DNA of 64,000 nt from Bacteroidia bacterium (lineage in GTDB: Bacteria > Bacteroidota > Bacteroidia > Flavobacteriales > Flavobacteriaceae), in NCBI GenBank assembly GCA_030425285.1, contig JAUIAY010000010.1:1-64000 (forward strand), given 5' to 3'. Positions 24,967 through 33,619 of the stretch are shown here, piece after piece. A program made the position numbers and the translations under genes. The notes below the pieces were generated by a model. It searched no databases. It was not told the DNA's origin and saw nothing but the letters and a program-made list of their open reading frames with translations. Position 1 is the first letter of the stretch. Each line of letters opens with the position of its first letter.

Positions 24967-25119
24967 TTATTGCTTACTTAACCAATCGTTAACCAATTCA
25001 GGAGCCATAACAGACTCAACAAATGTGTAAGAACCTGTTTTAGGAGATTTTACCATTTTGATAGCTTTTGTTAAACGCTTTGATCCTGTTTGTAACGATG
25101 CTACTGATTTCTTTGCCAT
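24967..25119 (-). CDS. DUF4295 family small protein
   Basis: A 50-residue, basic protein that was read directly from the sequence. It begins MAKKSVASLQTG, continues through SKRLTKAIKMVKSPKTG and ends in PELVNDWLSKQ. This pattern is DUF4295, a family confined mostly to Bacteroidota and encoded next to rpmG, which suggests an association with the ribosome, although no function is proven. It follows rpmG by 45 bases on the minus strand. A terminator follows at 24910-24939, so it is the last gene of that unit. Confidence 0.9.
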   Translation of the reverse strand: MAKKSVASLQTGSKRLTKAIKMVKSPKTGSYTFVESVMAPELVNDWLSKQ

Positions 25120-25164
25120 GTCTAAATGTTTTAGGACATTTTCACTAGGTGAAAATCTCTATGA

Positions 25165-25347
25165 TTACTTAATCTCTTTATGAACAGTCATTCTCTTAAG
25201 AATAGGATTAAATTTTTTAATCTCCATTCTATCTGGTGTGTTCTTCTTATTTTTTGTTGTAATATATCTTGAAGTTCCTGGCATACCAGACTCCTTGTGC
25301 TCTGTACACTCTAATATTACCTGTATTCTGTTACCTTTCTTTGCCAT
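25165..25347 (-). CDS. rpmG: 50S ribosomal protein bL33
   Basis: A 60-residue ribosomal protein. The sequence [17 protein letters not shown], then [20 protein letters not shown], is typical of bL33. Only one Cys is visible instead of the four zinc ligands of the zinc-bound form, so this is the zinc-free (C-minus) type that does not depend on zinc supply. It sits in the middle of the rpmB-rpmG-DUF4295 unit. The order rpmB, rpmG, DUF4295 is a standard arrangement in this phylum. Confidence 0.96.
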   Translation of the reverse strand: MAKKGNRIQVILECTEHKESGMPGTSRYITTKNKKNTPDRMEIKKFNPILKRMTVHKEIK

Positions 25348-25366
25348 TTTTCTTAACTTTTAGCTA

Positions 25367-25603
25367 TTACTTAATATATCCGTTTGCTCTAGCTTGTTTT
25401 AAAGCAGCAGAAATACCTATTTTGTTAATAGTTTTTAATGTTGAAGCAGCCACTTTTAATGTAACCCACTTATCCTCTTCAGGAATATAAAAACGTTTCT
25501 TAACCAAATTCGCATTGAATTTACGCTTCGTTTTATTCATTGCATGAGACACGTTGTTTCCAACCATTGCCTTCTTTCCTGTAAGTTCACAAACTCTTGA
25601 CAT
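25367..25603 (-). CDS. rpmB: 50S ribosomal protein bL28
   Basis: A 78-residue ribosomal protein of the large subunit, first gene of the ribosomal unit. MSRVCELTGKKAMVGNNVSH and the C-terminal TLKTINKIGISAALKQA are diagnostic of bL28. One Cys at position 5 is present but the second zinc-binding pair of C-plus forms is missing, consistent with a zinc-free type. Spacing to rpmG is 19 bases. Confidence 0.96.
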   Translation of the reverse strand: MSRVCELTGKKAMVGNNVSHAMNKTKRKFNANLVKKRFYIPEEDKWVTLKVAASTLKTINKIGISAALKQARANGYIK

Positions 25604-25703
25604 TTTTCTAACTTTAAGTATGTTAATGTGCTTTGATCAATCTATTATTTCAAAACAGGGTGCAAATTTAGTAAATCTTTGGAATATCAACAAACTAAAA
25701 TAA

Positions 25704-26951
25704 CTACTTTTTTAAAATTTCTTTTTGTAGCATTTCAAAAGCTTTGTTTACAGCCTTTCCAATCACTTTTATGCGGTGGTTTCCAAAATTAAATTCTTCT
25801 GTATAAACCTGATCTTTGGTAGCTATGGCTATAAAAACAGTGCCGACTTCAGCATCGGAATCGCCTTTATCAGGTCCAGCATTTCCGGTGGTAGCTATGG
25901 CATAATCGGTATTGAACAATTTCAAGGCGCTCTTTGCCATGGCTTCAGCTACTTGTTGAGACACCACCGACTGATCCTCAATCAATTGTTTTGAAATACC
26001 TAACACATCCATTTTAGCTTCCGTGGCATAACTTACCACACTACCTTTAAAATATTTGGAAGCACCTGGAATAGCCGTAAAACTTTCAGCAATTTTTCCT
26101 CCTGTACAACTTTCAGCAGTAGCTACTGTTTTTCCTAAATGAGTTAACTGCTTGCCAATTAATGCTTCAATGGAATCATCCGTTTCATAGCCTGCAAAAA
26201 TGTCTTCAATCTGCGGCAACAAAGCATCAATTTGTCTTTGCATTTCGGTTTCAACCAATTCTTTATCCATATCTTTAGCAGACAATCGTAATCTCACTCG
26301 TCCCAAACCTGGCAAATAAGCCAATTTCATAAAACTAGGCAAATTATCTTCCCATTCTTCAATTCTTGCTGCCAAGGAACTTTCACCAAGGCCATAGGTT
26401 AATAAAGTGGTATGCTTGATGTAAGGAAACTGATGGGTCTTCCTAAGTCTAGGAATAACTTCATCTTCTATGAGTGCTTTCATTTCGAAAGGAACACCGG
26501 GTAATGAAATAAATACTTTTCCAGTTTTTTCAAGCCACATACCTGGAGCGCTACCATACTTATTCATCAAAACGGTAGACTTGGATGGTACGAGAGCCTG
26601 ATCGATATTGACTTGCGCCAGCGGCTTTTTAATATAGACTTCCCACAGATGCTCAATATTCTTTAAAGCCGCATCACTCTGCACTAAAGTATCATCAAAA
26701 TATTCAGCGAGGGTTCGCTTAGTAATATCATCTTTTGTTGGACCTAATCCTCCAGTAATAATGATGATATCAGCATTTTCTTCGGCTTCGCGAAGTGATT
26801 TTAAAATGTGTTCCTTATCATCTTGCACCGATGTAATTTGGTACACCGAAACACCTATTTTGTTTAATTCTTTGCTAATAAAGGCCGAATTAGTATCGAC
26901 AATCTGACCAATTAGAATTTCATCTCCAATGGTTATGATTTCAGCCTGCAT
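25704..26951 (-). CDS. cinA: CinA family nicotinamide-nucleotide amidohydrolase
   Basis: A 415-residue two-domain enzyme. Residues 1-170 form the COG1058/MoeA-like domain, opening AEIITIGDEILIGQ and continuing TGGLGPTKDDIT, which hydrolyses ADP-ribose or NAD-derived phosphates in homologs. Residues about 255-415 form the CinA deamidase domain with ATAESCTGGKIAES and the GNAGPDKGDSDAE loop, which converts NMN to nicotinic acid mononucleotide and recycles NAD. The ATG at 26951 overlaps the upstream Hpt stop as TAATG, so the two are coupled. The historic name refers to competence induction, which is not implied here. Confidence 0.93.
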   Translation of the reverse strand: MQAEIITIGDEILIGQIVDTNSAFISKELNKIGVSVYQITSVQDDKEHILKSLREAEENADIIIITGGLGPTKDDITKRTLAEYFDDTLVQSDAALKNIEHLWEVYIKKPLAQVNIDQALVPSKSTVLMNKYGSAPGMWLEKTGKVFISLPGVPFEMKALIEDEVIPRLRKTHQFPYIKHTTLLTYGLGESSLAARIEEWEDNLPSFMKLAYLPGLGRVRLRLSAKDMDKELVETEMQRQIDALLPQIEDIFAGYETDDSIEALIGKQLTHLGKTVATAESCTGGKIAESFTAIPGASKYFKGSVVSYATEAKMDVLGISKQLIEDQSVVSQQVAEAMAKSALKLFNTDYAIATTGNAGPDKGDSDAEVGTVFIAIATKDQVYTEEFNFGNHRIKVIGKAVNKAFEMLQKEILKK

Positions 26952-27292
26952 TATAATCCGAAGTCTGCTTTTATCTCATCAATGGCATTTTCGACAGCCA
27001 CAGTAACAATTTGTAGTTTTTCTGTTGGGTCCATATCTGTCTTCTCAAACTTCCCCCAATCTTGAACCTCAATAAGGTCCTGAAGAACACCTAATTCAAA
27101 CAGATCTACGGTTGGTTTCATTTTGTGTGCTGCCTGATATGCCGAATAGTAATCGGTATTGGCAACAGCCACTTTTAAACGTTCTAAATCTTCGGGCACT
27201 TCTTCCAAAAATGCAGCTGCCAAGGCCGCCACAAAATCTTCGTCATTGTCTGCCATTTCACGTACTCTGAATAATTTGTAATGTTGTTCCAT
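26951..27292 (-). CDS. Hpt domain-containing protein
   Basis: A 113-residue helical protein with a histidine-containing phosphotransfer (Hpt) domain. The presumed phosphorylatable His is in SAYQAAHKMKPTVDLF, which fits the AHxLKP pattern of Hpt proteins. No kinase or response regulator gene is nearby, so it would receive phosphate from a distant hybrid kinase. It is coupled to cinA by TAATG and follows the FAH-family gene with no gap, thus three genes form one operon without an obvious common pathway. Confidence 0.82.
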   Translation of the reverse strand: MEQHYKLFRVREMADNDEDFVAALAAAFLEEVPEDLERLKVAVANTDYYSAYQAAHKMKPTVDLFELGVLQDLIEVQDWGKFEKTDMDPTEKLQIVTVAVENAIDEIKADFGL

Positions 27293-27904
27293 TTATTTTA
27301 TTGTTATTGAAAACAGTTCTTTGTCTTCTAAAAATCCTTTTAATTTATCATTTGCAACTACCTTGCCAACTCCAGCAGGTGTTCCGGTAAATATAATATC
27401 TCCAATCTTTAAAGTAAAATATTTAGAGACATATTCTATTAATTCGTCTATTTTCCAGAGCATATGACTGGTGCTTCCTTGTTGGACGACCTCATCATTT
27501 TTTTGTAGTGAAAAATTCAGGTTGTTTAAATCTGAAAACTGTTCTTTAGGTAACCATTCCCCAATTACAGCCGCTCCATCAAAAGCTTTTGCCTTTTCCC
27601 AAGGCAGTCCTTTTTCTTTTAGTTTAGCTTGCAGATCGCGTGCTGTAAAATCAATACCCAAACCAATTTCATTATAGTATTTGTGTGCAAACTTTTTGTC
27701 AATGTACTTACCAACTCTGTTTATTTTCACCAAGACCTCAACCTCATGATGTACATCATCGGAAAAATCGGGAATGAAAAACGGTTGCTTTTTCAAGAGA
27801 ATAGCCGTGTCAGGCTTTAAAAACACCACCGGATCAGTGGGTTTTTCATTCTCAAGTTCCTCAATGTGCTTGGTGTAATTACGACCGATGCAGATTAATT
27901 TCAT
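27293..27904 (-). CDS. Fumarylacetoacetate hydrolase family protein
   Basis: A 203-residue enzyme of the FAH fold. MKLICIGRNYTKHIEEL, PVVFLKPDTAILL, HHEVEVLVKINRVG and FTGTPAGVGKV are the conserved strands, with the metal ligands in the HHEVE and GIDFTARD segments. Family members cleave carbon-carbon bonds of acylpyruvates or decarboxylate oxaloacetate. Small one-domain members such as this resemble acylpyruvase/oxaloacetate decarboxylase FAHD1-type. It is the first gene of a three-gene operon with Hpt and cinA. Confidence 0.88.
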   Translation of the reverse strand: MKLICIGRNYTKHIEELENEKPTDPVVFLKPDTAILLKKQPFFIPDFSDDVHHEVEVLVKINRVGKYIDKKFAHKYYNEIGLGIDFTARDLQAKLKEKGLPWEKAKAFDGAAVIGEWLPKEQFSDLNNLNFSLQKNDEVVQQGSTSHMLWKIDELIEYVSKYFTLKIGDIIFTGTPAGVGKVVANDKLKGFLEDKELFSITIK

Positions 27905-27981
27905 TTTTTTAAGATTATAGAATATAGACCGCTGCGCTTTAGACGCTAGACGGTTATATAAATCATTATTTTATATATCCA

Positions 27982-28026
27982 GATTCCGGCCTTCATTTCG
28001 ACAAGCTCAATGTGACACGCAGGAAT
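27982..28026. repeat. Dispersed short intergenic repeat, copy 1
   Basis: GATTCCGGCCT, CATTTCGA, CTCAATG and GCAGGAAT follow one another here and in a second copy at 30367-30412. The ends ATTCC and GGAAT are complementary. It is a REP-like element of a type common between genes in Flavobacteriaceae. Confidence 0.5.
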
Positions 28027-28033
28027 GACATGA

Positions 28034-28810
28034 TTAGTTTAGCTTATTGTTAAACGCTCGCAATTTAATGGCTGTTAGCACTTTTTTGGTGTATAACGGA
28101 AAATCGGCATTGAGCAACCAACCAAAATAACCTGGCTCTTCATTCAACACATCTTCTACACGCTTTCCTTTATGCTTTCCAAACGAAAAACACTCTTCGC
28201 CCTTTTTGTTGTAAACAATAAACCCGGCAAAGTCAGCAAACTTTTTACGGGAGCTGAACTCGGCTAAAAACTTGGAATCGTTTTCCAATTCATCGTATTT
28301 GGCTACTTGAGCTTTGAGAACTTCGTAGGTGGCTTTGGTATCAGCTTCAGCTGTATGGGCATCTTCCAAGGTTTTATCGCAATAAAACTTGTAAGCGGCA
28401 CTCAAAGTACGTTGTTCCATTTTGTGAAAAATGGTTTGCACATCTACCGATAATCGATTTTTCATATCAAAATCTACATCAGCACGCAGCATTTCTTCAG
28501 CCAATAGTGGAATATCAAACCTGTTGGAATTAAACCCTCCTAAATCTGAATCTTTTATCATGTTGTGAATCTCCTTTGCCAATTCCTTAAAGGTTGGCTC
28601 ATTAGCCACATCAGCATCCGAAATACCATGAATAGCGGTCACTTCTTTTGGTATGGGCATTTCAGGATTTACCAACCAGCGTTTGGATTCTTCCTTGCCA
28701 TCTGGATGTACTTTTAGTATGGCAATTTCTACAATACGGTCTGATGTGATGTTAACACCTGTGGTTTCCAAATCGAAAAAACAGATGGGTTTTGATAAGT
28801 TGAGATTCAT
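28034..28810 (-). CDS. DnaQ-like 3'-5' exonuclease with C-terminal DUF3820-like domain
   Basis: A 258-residue cytoplasmic nuclease. The N-terminal 180 residues form a DEDDh exonuclease: ExoI CFFDLETTGVNI, ExoII GFNSNRFDIPLLA, ExoIII with HTAEADTKATYEVL containing the catalytic His-Asp. It resembles the DNA polymerase III epsilon proofreading subunit. The C-terminal 60 residues, with FSFGKHKGKRVEDVL and GYFGWLLNADFP, match the DUF3820 type of domain that also stands alone at 9530-9760. This fusion is widespread in Bacteroidota and probably directs the exonuclease to its substrate. Confidence 0.9.
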   Translation of the reverse strand: MNLNLSKPICFFDLETTGVNITSDRIVEIAILKVHPDGKEESKRWLVNPEMPIPKEVTAIHGISDADVANEPTFKELAKEIHNMIKDSDLGGFNSNRFDIPLLAEEMLRADVDFDMKNRLSVDVQTIFHKMEQRTLSAAYKFYCDKTLEDAHTAEADTKATYEVLKAQVAKYDELENDSKFLAEFSSRKKFADFAGFIVYNKKGEECFSFGKHKGKRVEDVLNEEPGYFGWLLNADFPLYTKKVLTAIKLRAFNNKLN

Positions 28811-28916
28811 TAAAAAATAGTTTTGGCAAAGATAAATAGATTATAAACAAAACAAGGAGCAGAATACTTTAAATAAATATTCTTAATTTGCGTTATTCTT
28901 AAACAAATCTACTATT

Positions 28917-30281
28917 ATGAAACCAACTTCACTCATTCTTTTCAGCTTAATATTAGTCATTTCTGCATGTAAAAACGAAATAACACAAAAAAACATATCA
29001 CTATCAGGCTCAATTGAAAACCCTAATTCTGACACACTTAAAATAACTGATTACTCACAGAAAGTTATTAAGGTCTTTTTACTGAACAATGGTATTTTCA
29101 AAGATACACTAAACATCCAAGAAGGTTATTACAAATTAGATGATGGCAAGGAAAACACCAATATATATTTAAAACCCGGATTTGATCTAAACTTAACACT
29201 AAATACAGAAACTTTTGATGAATCAATTAATTATTCAGGATTAGGGGCCACTGAAAACAATTATTTAGCTCAAAAAGCCCTTTTGGAAGAATCACTATTT
29301 GAATTCACACATTCTACTTCATTTGTAAATTATAAGGAAGAACCCTTTTTAAAAACTGTAGATTCCATTTATAGATTAAGAATGGACTTATTTGAATCAT
29401 CTGGAGAATTTAATGAAAGCTTCACCTTTCTTGAATCCAATAACATTGAAATGGATCGGATATATGCTCTAGCGAGCTTTGAAAACAGTAAAAGATATTT
29501 TTCAGAAGAAAAAGAGTTTCAAGTTTCTAATAATTTCCCAAATCCTTATGACAAAATCAACTTGTCAGATGATAGACTTTTGAAAACCTATCTATATTTA
29601 ACTTTAGTAGAAAAATATATTTCCGATAAAACACGAAAGGAATTAAAAGAAAATCAAGATTTTTTTGTCGAGTATATTAAAATAGCAAATGAAAAAATAG
29701 ACAACCCAAAGATAAAGGAAAAGCTTCTTTATAATTTAGGCAAATACAATTTAGCTTTTGTAGAAGATTTAGATTTAATCTATAATGAAATAAAACCTTT
29801 TATTACTAACCAAAATTACCTTTCTGAAATCACAAAAAGCTATGAGAAACTAAAAAAAATTGAGAAAGGTGCTATTTCACCTAATTTTAAATTTAATGAT
29901 TTGGCTAACAAAGAAGTTACTTTAAGTGATTTTAAAGGCAAGCTTATTTATATTGATGTTTGGGCTACTTGGTGCGCACCTTGTTTACAAGAGCTTCCTG
30001 CTTTAAAAAAGGTAGAGGAAAAATACAAAGATGAAAACATAGTTTTTGTTAGTATTTGTAAAGATGACTCCAAAGAACGATGGTTAAAAATGATTAATGA
30101 TAAAGAACTAAAGGGAGTCCAATTATTTGCAGAAGAAGACAACTCGTCTTTTTTTGAAGATTATGCCATTCAAGGAATACCTTGGTACATTTTAATTGAT
30201 GAAGAAGGAAAAATAATTGATTCTAATGCCAAGCGACCTTCAGACCCTAAATTAATTGAAGAAATAGACTCATATTTATAG
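28917..30281 (+). CDS. TlpA-family thiol-disulfide protein, lipoprotein
   Basis: A 454-residue lipoprotein with lipobox ISACKN. Residues about 25-300 are a poorly conserved DUF4369-like and helical region found in Bacteroidota TlpA proteins. The C-terminal thioredoxin-like domain has the active site YIDVWATWCAPCLQEL with CAPC near residue 355, and IPWYILID as the cis-Pro loop. Such proteins reduce disulfides in exported proteins or maintain c-type cytochrome maturation. It is isolated on the plus strand and ends in an intrinsic terminator. Confidence 0.9.
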   Translation: MKPTSLILFSLILVISACKNEITQKNISLSGSIENPNSDTLKITDYSQKVIKVFLLNNGIFKDTLNIQEGYYKLDDGKENTNIYLKPGFDLNLTLNTETFDESINYSGLGATENNYLAQKALLEESLFEFTHSTSFVNYKEEPFLKTVDSIYRLRMDLFESSGEFNESFTFLESNNIEMDRIYALASFENSKRYFSEEKEFQVSNNFPNPYDKINLSDDRLLKTYLYLTLVEKYISDKTRKELKENQDFFVEYIKIANEKIDNPKIKEKLLYNLGKYNLAFVEDLDLIYNEIKPFITNQNYLSEITKSYEKLKKIEKGAISPNFKFNDLANKEVTLSDFKGKLIYIDVWATWCAPCLQELPALKKVEEKYKDENIVFVSICKDDSKERWLKMINDKELKGVQLFAEEDNSSFFEDYAIQGIPWYILIDEEGKIIDSNAKRPSDPKLIEEIDSYL

Positions 30282-30304
30282 TTCAAAAAAATTGTTTAAC
30301 ACAA

Positions 30305-30334
30305 AAAAAGCACAATTCTAAAATTGTGCTTTTT
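30305..30334. terminator. Intrinsic terminator after the TlpA-like gene
   Basis: AAAAAGCACAATT-CTAA-AATTGTGCTTTTT is a perfect stem of 13 bp with flanking A and T runs. Gene 28917 and the E2 gene converge here, so it can work for both directions. Confidence 0.88.
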
Positions 30335-30366
30335 GTTTTATATGAGATTAGCCTTGCTGAATCTTC

Positions 30367-30412
30367 GATTCCCTGCCTACATTTCGAGTTACCTCAATGA
30401 CCGCGCAGGAAT
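30367..30412. repeat. Dispersed short intergenic repeat, copy 2
   Basis: The order GATTCC, GCCTACATTTCGA, CTCAATG, GCAGGAAT matches the copy at 27982-28026. It ends one base before the stop codon of the E2 gene. Confidence 0.5.
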
Positions 30413-31726
30413 TTAAATTTCTCTATTAGAATCCCAAGCTTCTAAATAATCCTTTACAGCCTTCACAAACTGACCACCCAATGCACCATTAACGACTCTA
30501 TGGTCATACGAATGTGACATAAACATGCGGTAACGGATACCTATAAAATCGCCTTCAGGTGTTTCTACAACTGCTGGTACTTTTCTAATGGCACCTAATG
30601 CTAAAATACCTACTTGTGGCTGATTGATAATTGGTGTTCCCATGATACTACCAAAGGTTCCCACATTAGTAACCGTGTAGGTTCCGCCTTGAATATCGTC
30701 TGGTTTTAATTTGTTCTCTCTAGCTCTACCTGCTAAATCATTAACCTTTTTGGTCATACCAACCAAGTTTAACTGATCGGCATCTTTGATAACAGGTACA
30801 ATTAAATTACCATCAGGTAAAGCCGCAGCCATACCCAAATTGATATGTTTTTTCTTGATGATGTTGTCTCCTTGCACCGAAATATTCATCATAGGAAAAT
30901 CGCGTAATGCCTTGGCAACGGCTTCCATAAATATTGGTGTAAAGGTTAGGTTCTCTCCTTCGCGAGCTGCAAATTCCTTTTTGACCTTATTACGCCAGTT
31001 CCAGATTTTGGTAACATCAGCTTCAATAAAACTCTGCACATGTGCTGATGTTTGAACCGACTCCACCATGTGGTGTGCAATAAGTTTACCCATACGAGTC
31101 ATTTCAATAATCTCATCATCACCGGAAGCCACAACAGGTGCTGTTTTTGGTTTTTCTGGTTCTGAAGCTTGCGATTTTGGCGCTGGAGTAGCTGCTTCAG
31201 TTTTTGGAGCTGCTGAACGATTTTCTAAATACCCTAGAATATCATTTTTAGTCACACGTCCATCTTTACCGGTTCCAGGCATAGCATCCAATTCACTTTG
31301 CGAAATGCCTTCCTTCTTGGCAATATTTTTAACTAAAGGTGAGTAAAAACGATCTCCAGAAGATACAATTGGCGCTGCTGTTTCTTGAGCAGCAACCACA
31401 GTTTTCTCTACTTCCGCTACCGCTGGTGTTTCAGGAGCTGTTGCTTTGGCTGGTTCAGGCCGTGATGCTGAAGCACTTGCTTCTCCTTCAGTTTCAATTA
31501 TGGCAATGGTTTGCCCTACTTGCACCACATCATCAACATCAAATAGTTTTTCAACCAATACACCTTCTACTTCACTTGGTACTTCGCTATCTACCTTATC
31601 GGTTGCGATTTCTAAAACAGCCTCGTCAGCTTCAATGGTTTCACCAACTTCTTTTAACCAAGAGGTGATGGTTGCTTCTGCGACACTTTCCCCCATTTTT
31701 GGGAGCTTTAATTCAAATTTTGCCAT
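30413..31726 (-). CDS. 2-oxoacid dehydrogenase E2 (dihydrolipoamide acyltransferase)
   Basis: A 437-residue acyltransferase. The lipoyl domain (residues about 3-78) carries the lipoylated Lys44 in EIATDKVDSEVPS. A linker rich in Ala, Pro and Glu follows, then the peripheral subunit-binding domain (about 127-163, with GTGKDGRVTKNDILGYL) and the catalytic domain (about 210-437). The catalytic His is in SHSYDHRVVNGALGG. Its type and length suggest the branched-chain or another 2-oxoacid dehydrogenase complex rather than pyruvate dehydrogenase, but the matching E1 and E3 genes are not in the window. Confidence 0.9.
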   Translation of the reverse strand: MAKFELKLPKMGESVAEATITSWLKEVGETIEADEAVLEIATDKVDSEVPSEVEGVLVEKLFDVDDVVQVGQTIAIIETEGEASASASRPEPAKATAPETPAVAEVEKTVVAAQETAAPIVSSGDRFYSPLVKNIAKKEGISQSELDAMPGTGKDGRVTKNDILGYLENRSAAPKTEAATPAPKSQASEPEKPKTAPVVASGDDEIIEMTRMGKLIAHHMVESVQTSAHVQSFIEADVTKIWNWRNKVKKEFAAREGENLTFTPIFMEAVAKALRDFPMMNISVQGDNIIKKKHINLGMAAALPDGNLIVPVIKDADQLNLVGMTKKVNDLAGRARENKLKPDDIQGGTYTVTNVGTFGSIMGTPIINQPQVGILALGAIRKVPAVVETPEGDFIGIRYRMFMSHSYDHRVVNGALGGQFVKAVKDYLEAWDSNREI

Positions 31727-31810
31727 ATCTGTAATGGAACGGTGTTTTTTTAAATTACGACTGCAAAATTAATGAAAAATCATTGAAATGATTGCAGTTT
31801 ATTTAATTAA

Positions 31811-32911
31811 TTATTTGATACGAATGACCTCTCCACGACTTTTTGAACTGTTACTACCCAACATAAATGTACTGCTCGCAGATAGTATTTTAAACGAAAT
31901 ACCTTTTTGCGTTTTGTAGTTATCAATCAATTCAATGATTCCTTTATAGGTTATGGTCCTGGCATCAAAAATGATTTCAGTATGCTCCTTTAGGTCAGGT
32001 AATTCGGTAACAACCTCAAATGGTTTTTTTAAAGCAGTCTTTAAAAACTCACAGTTGTGATTGGACAAAACAACATATCTGTCAACTCGAATTTTAGGAT
32101 TTTCGGGTTCGATTCTTGCCAAATAAGCGCCTTTAATGCCCAACCAGACTATGGTATTGAAGAACCAATTACTTTTAAAGTGCTTCTTGTAGAAAATTTG
32201 CATGGCACCATAAAACCGTTTGGCATAATTAACATCCTTAAGTGTACTTTCACCTTTATAATGAATGATACTGGTGTTTCCGTTATAGAAATTACTGTAA
32301 CCAGTAGCCAATATTTTGTAGGAAATATCAACATCTTCACCATACATAAAATAGTCTTCATCAAACCCACCCACTTTATTGTAAAGCGTTTTTTTAAGCA
32401 ACATAAAGGCACCAACAAAAATAGGAACCTTGCCTGTTTCAAATTCGTTTACTTGATTGGCATAATAATCATACGGATTGCCCAACAGCTTTTTAAGTGC
32501 AACTCCTGGTCTTGGAATATTACGCTTGCTTTCGGGCAGAAAATGCCCAGTGCCATCTATCAACCTACAACCTACAATACCTAAATCTGTCTGTGAATCG
32601 GCAAACTGCAATAATGTGAAAAACGTATCTTCAGCTACAACGGTATCAGGGTTTAATATGCAGATATATTCGCCCCTAGCTTGTTTAACACCTAGATTAT
32701 TTCCTTTGGAAAAACCATCATTGCTTTTGTTCTCAATAAGATTGACATTTGGGAACTGCTTTTTTACCATTTGGCAACTATCATCTTCGGAATTGTTATC
32801 GACCACAATTATCTCGGCATCTAAATCGGCTATAGCCGCTTCTACACTACTCAAGCATAACTCTAAAAAGTAGCGTACATTATAGTTTAATATGACAACA
32901 GATAATTTCAA
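31811..32911 (-). CDS. GT2 family glycosyltransferase
   Basis: A 366-residue protein. The N-terminal GT-A domain has LSVVILNYNVRYFLELC and IIVVDNNSEDDS (nucleotide-binding Asp), and CILNPDTVV resembles the DxD segment that binds metal and nucleotide-sugar. The central MYGEDVDISYK is the conserved general-base Asp area of rhamnosyltransferase-like GT2 enzymes. The C-terminal third (from about residue 270) is a flavobacterial extension. It is likely to act in cell-envelope polysaccharide synthesis on the cytoplasmic side. It is 12 bases downstream of recR on the same strand. Confidence 0.88.
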   Translation of the reverse strand: MKLSVVILNYNVRYFLELCLSSVEAAIADLDAEIIVVDNNSEDDSCQMVKKQFPNVNLIENKSNDGFSKGNNLGVKQARGEYICILNPDTVVAEDTFFTLLQFADSQTDLGIVGCRLIDGTGHFLPESKRNIPRPGVALKKLLGNPYDYYANQVNEFETGKVPIFVGAFMLLKKTLYNKVGGFDEDYFMYGEDVDISYKILATGYSNFYNGNTSIIHYKGESTLKDVNYAKRFYGAMQIFYKKHFKSNWFFNTIVWLGIKGAYLARIEPENPKIRVDRYVVLSNHNCEFLKTALKKPFEVVTELPDLKEHTEIIFDARTITYKGIIELIDNYKTQKGISFKILSASSTFMLGSNSSKSRGEVIRIK

Positions 32912-32923
32912 ATAAAATAAGCC

Positions 32924-33541
32924 TTAAGATTTGAGGGATGCTTCAAACGGAATGCGATTAATGATACTTCTTCCAAGGGTAATTTCGTCGGTATATTCCA
33001 ATTCGTTTCCAACCGAAATACCTCTGGCTATGGTTGATGTCACCACATTATAATCTTGAATTTGTCTATAAATATAAAAGTTGGTTGTATCTCCTTCCAT
33101 AGTTGAACCTAAAGCGAAAATCAGTTCCTTAACATTTCCAGCTTTTACTTTTTCAACCAATGATTCTATATTCAAATCATTAGGCCCAATACCATCCATA
33201 GGCGATATTTTGCCTCCCAATACATGATACAATCCTCTAAACGAACTGGTATTCTCAATGGCCATCACATCACGGATATCTTCTACTACACAGATAATTT
33301 CTTCTGTTCTATGCGGATTAGAGCAAATTTCACAAATAGTATGGTCACTGATATTATGACATTTTTTACAGAAATTAATTTCAGAACGCAAGGTTTTTAA
33401 AGCATCAGCTAATTCCAAAGATTGACTTTCTGGTTGGCCCAACAAGTGTAAGATCAAACGCAATGCCGTACGCTTTCCAATACCTGGTAATTGGGACATT
33501 TCATTAACGGCCCGTTCCAATAATTTTGATGAAAATTCCAT
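32924..33541 (-). CDS. recR: Recombination mediator RecR
   Basis: A 205-residue protein of the RecFOR pathway which loads RecA on gapped DNA. The HhH motif is in [18 protein letters not shown]-type sequence near residues 15-32, followed by a zinc finger with Cys in [17 protein letters not shown], and a TOPRIM domain with [13 protein letters not shown]. All four zinc Cys are present, and the length is standard. GT2 glycosyltransferase lies directly downstream; the sodium symporter is divergent upstream. Confidence 0.96.
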   Translation of the reverse strand: MEFSSKLLERAVNEMSQLPGIGKRTALRLILHLLGQPESQSLELADALKTLRSEINFCKKCHNISDHTICEICSNPHRTEEIICVVEDIRDVMAIENTSSFRGLYHVLGGKISPMDGIGPNDLNIESLVEKVKAGNVKELIFALGSTMEGDTTNFYIYRQIQDYNVVTSTIARGISVGNELEYTDEITLGRSIINRIPFEASLKS

Positions 33542-33619
33542 TGCTGCGAATTTACGATTTTACATTTAAGAATTGTATATACAATCGTAATTTGTATTTT
33601 GTCATACCAATAATTTTTT

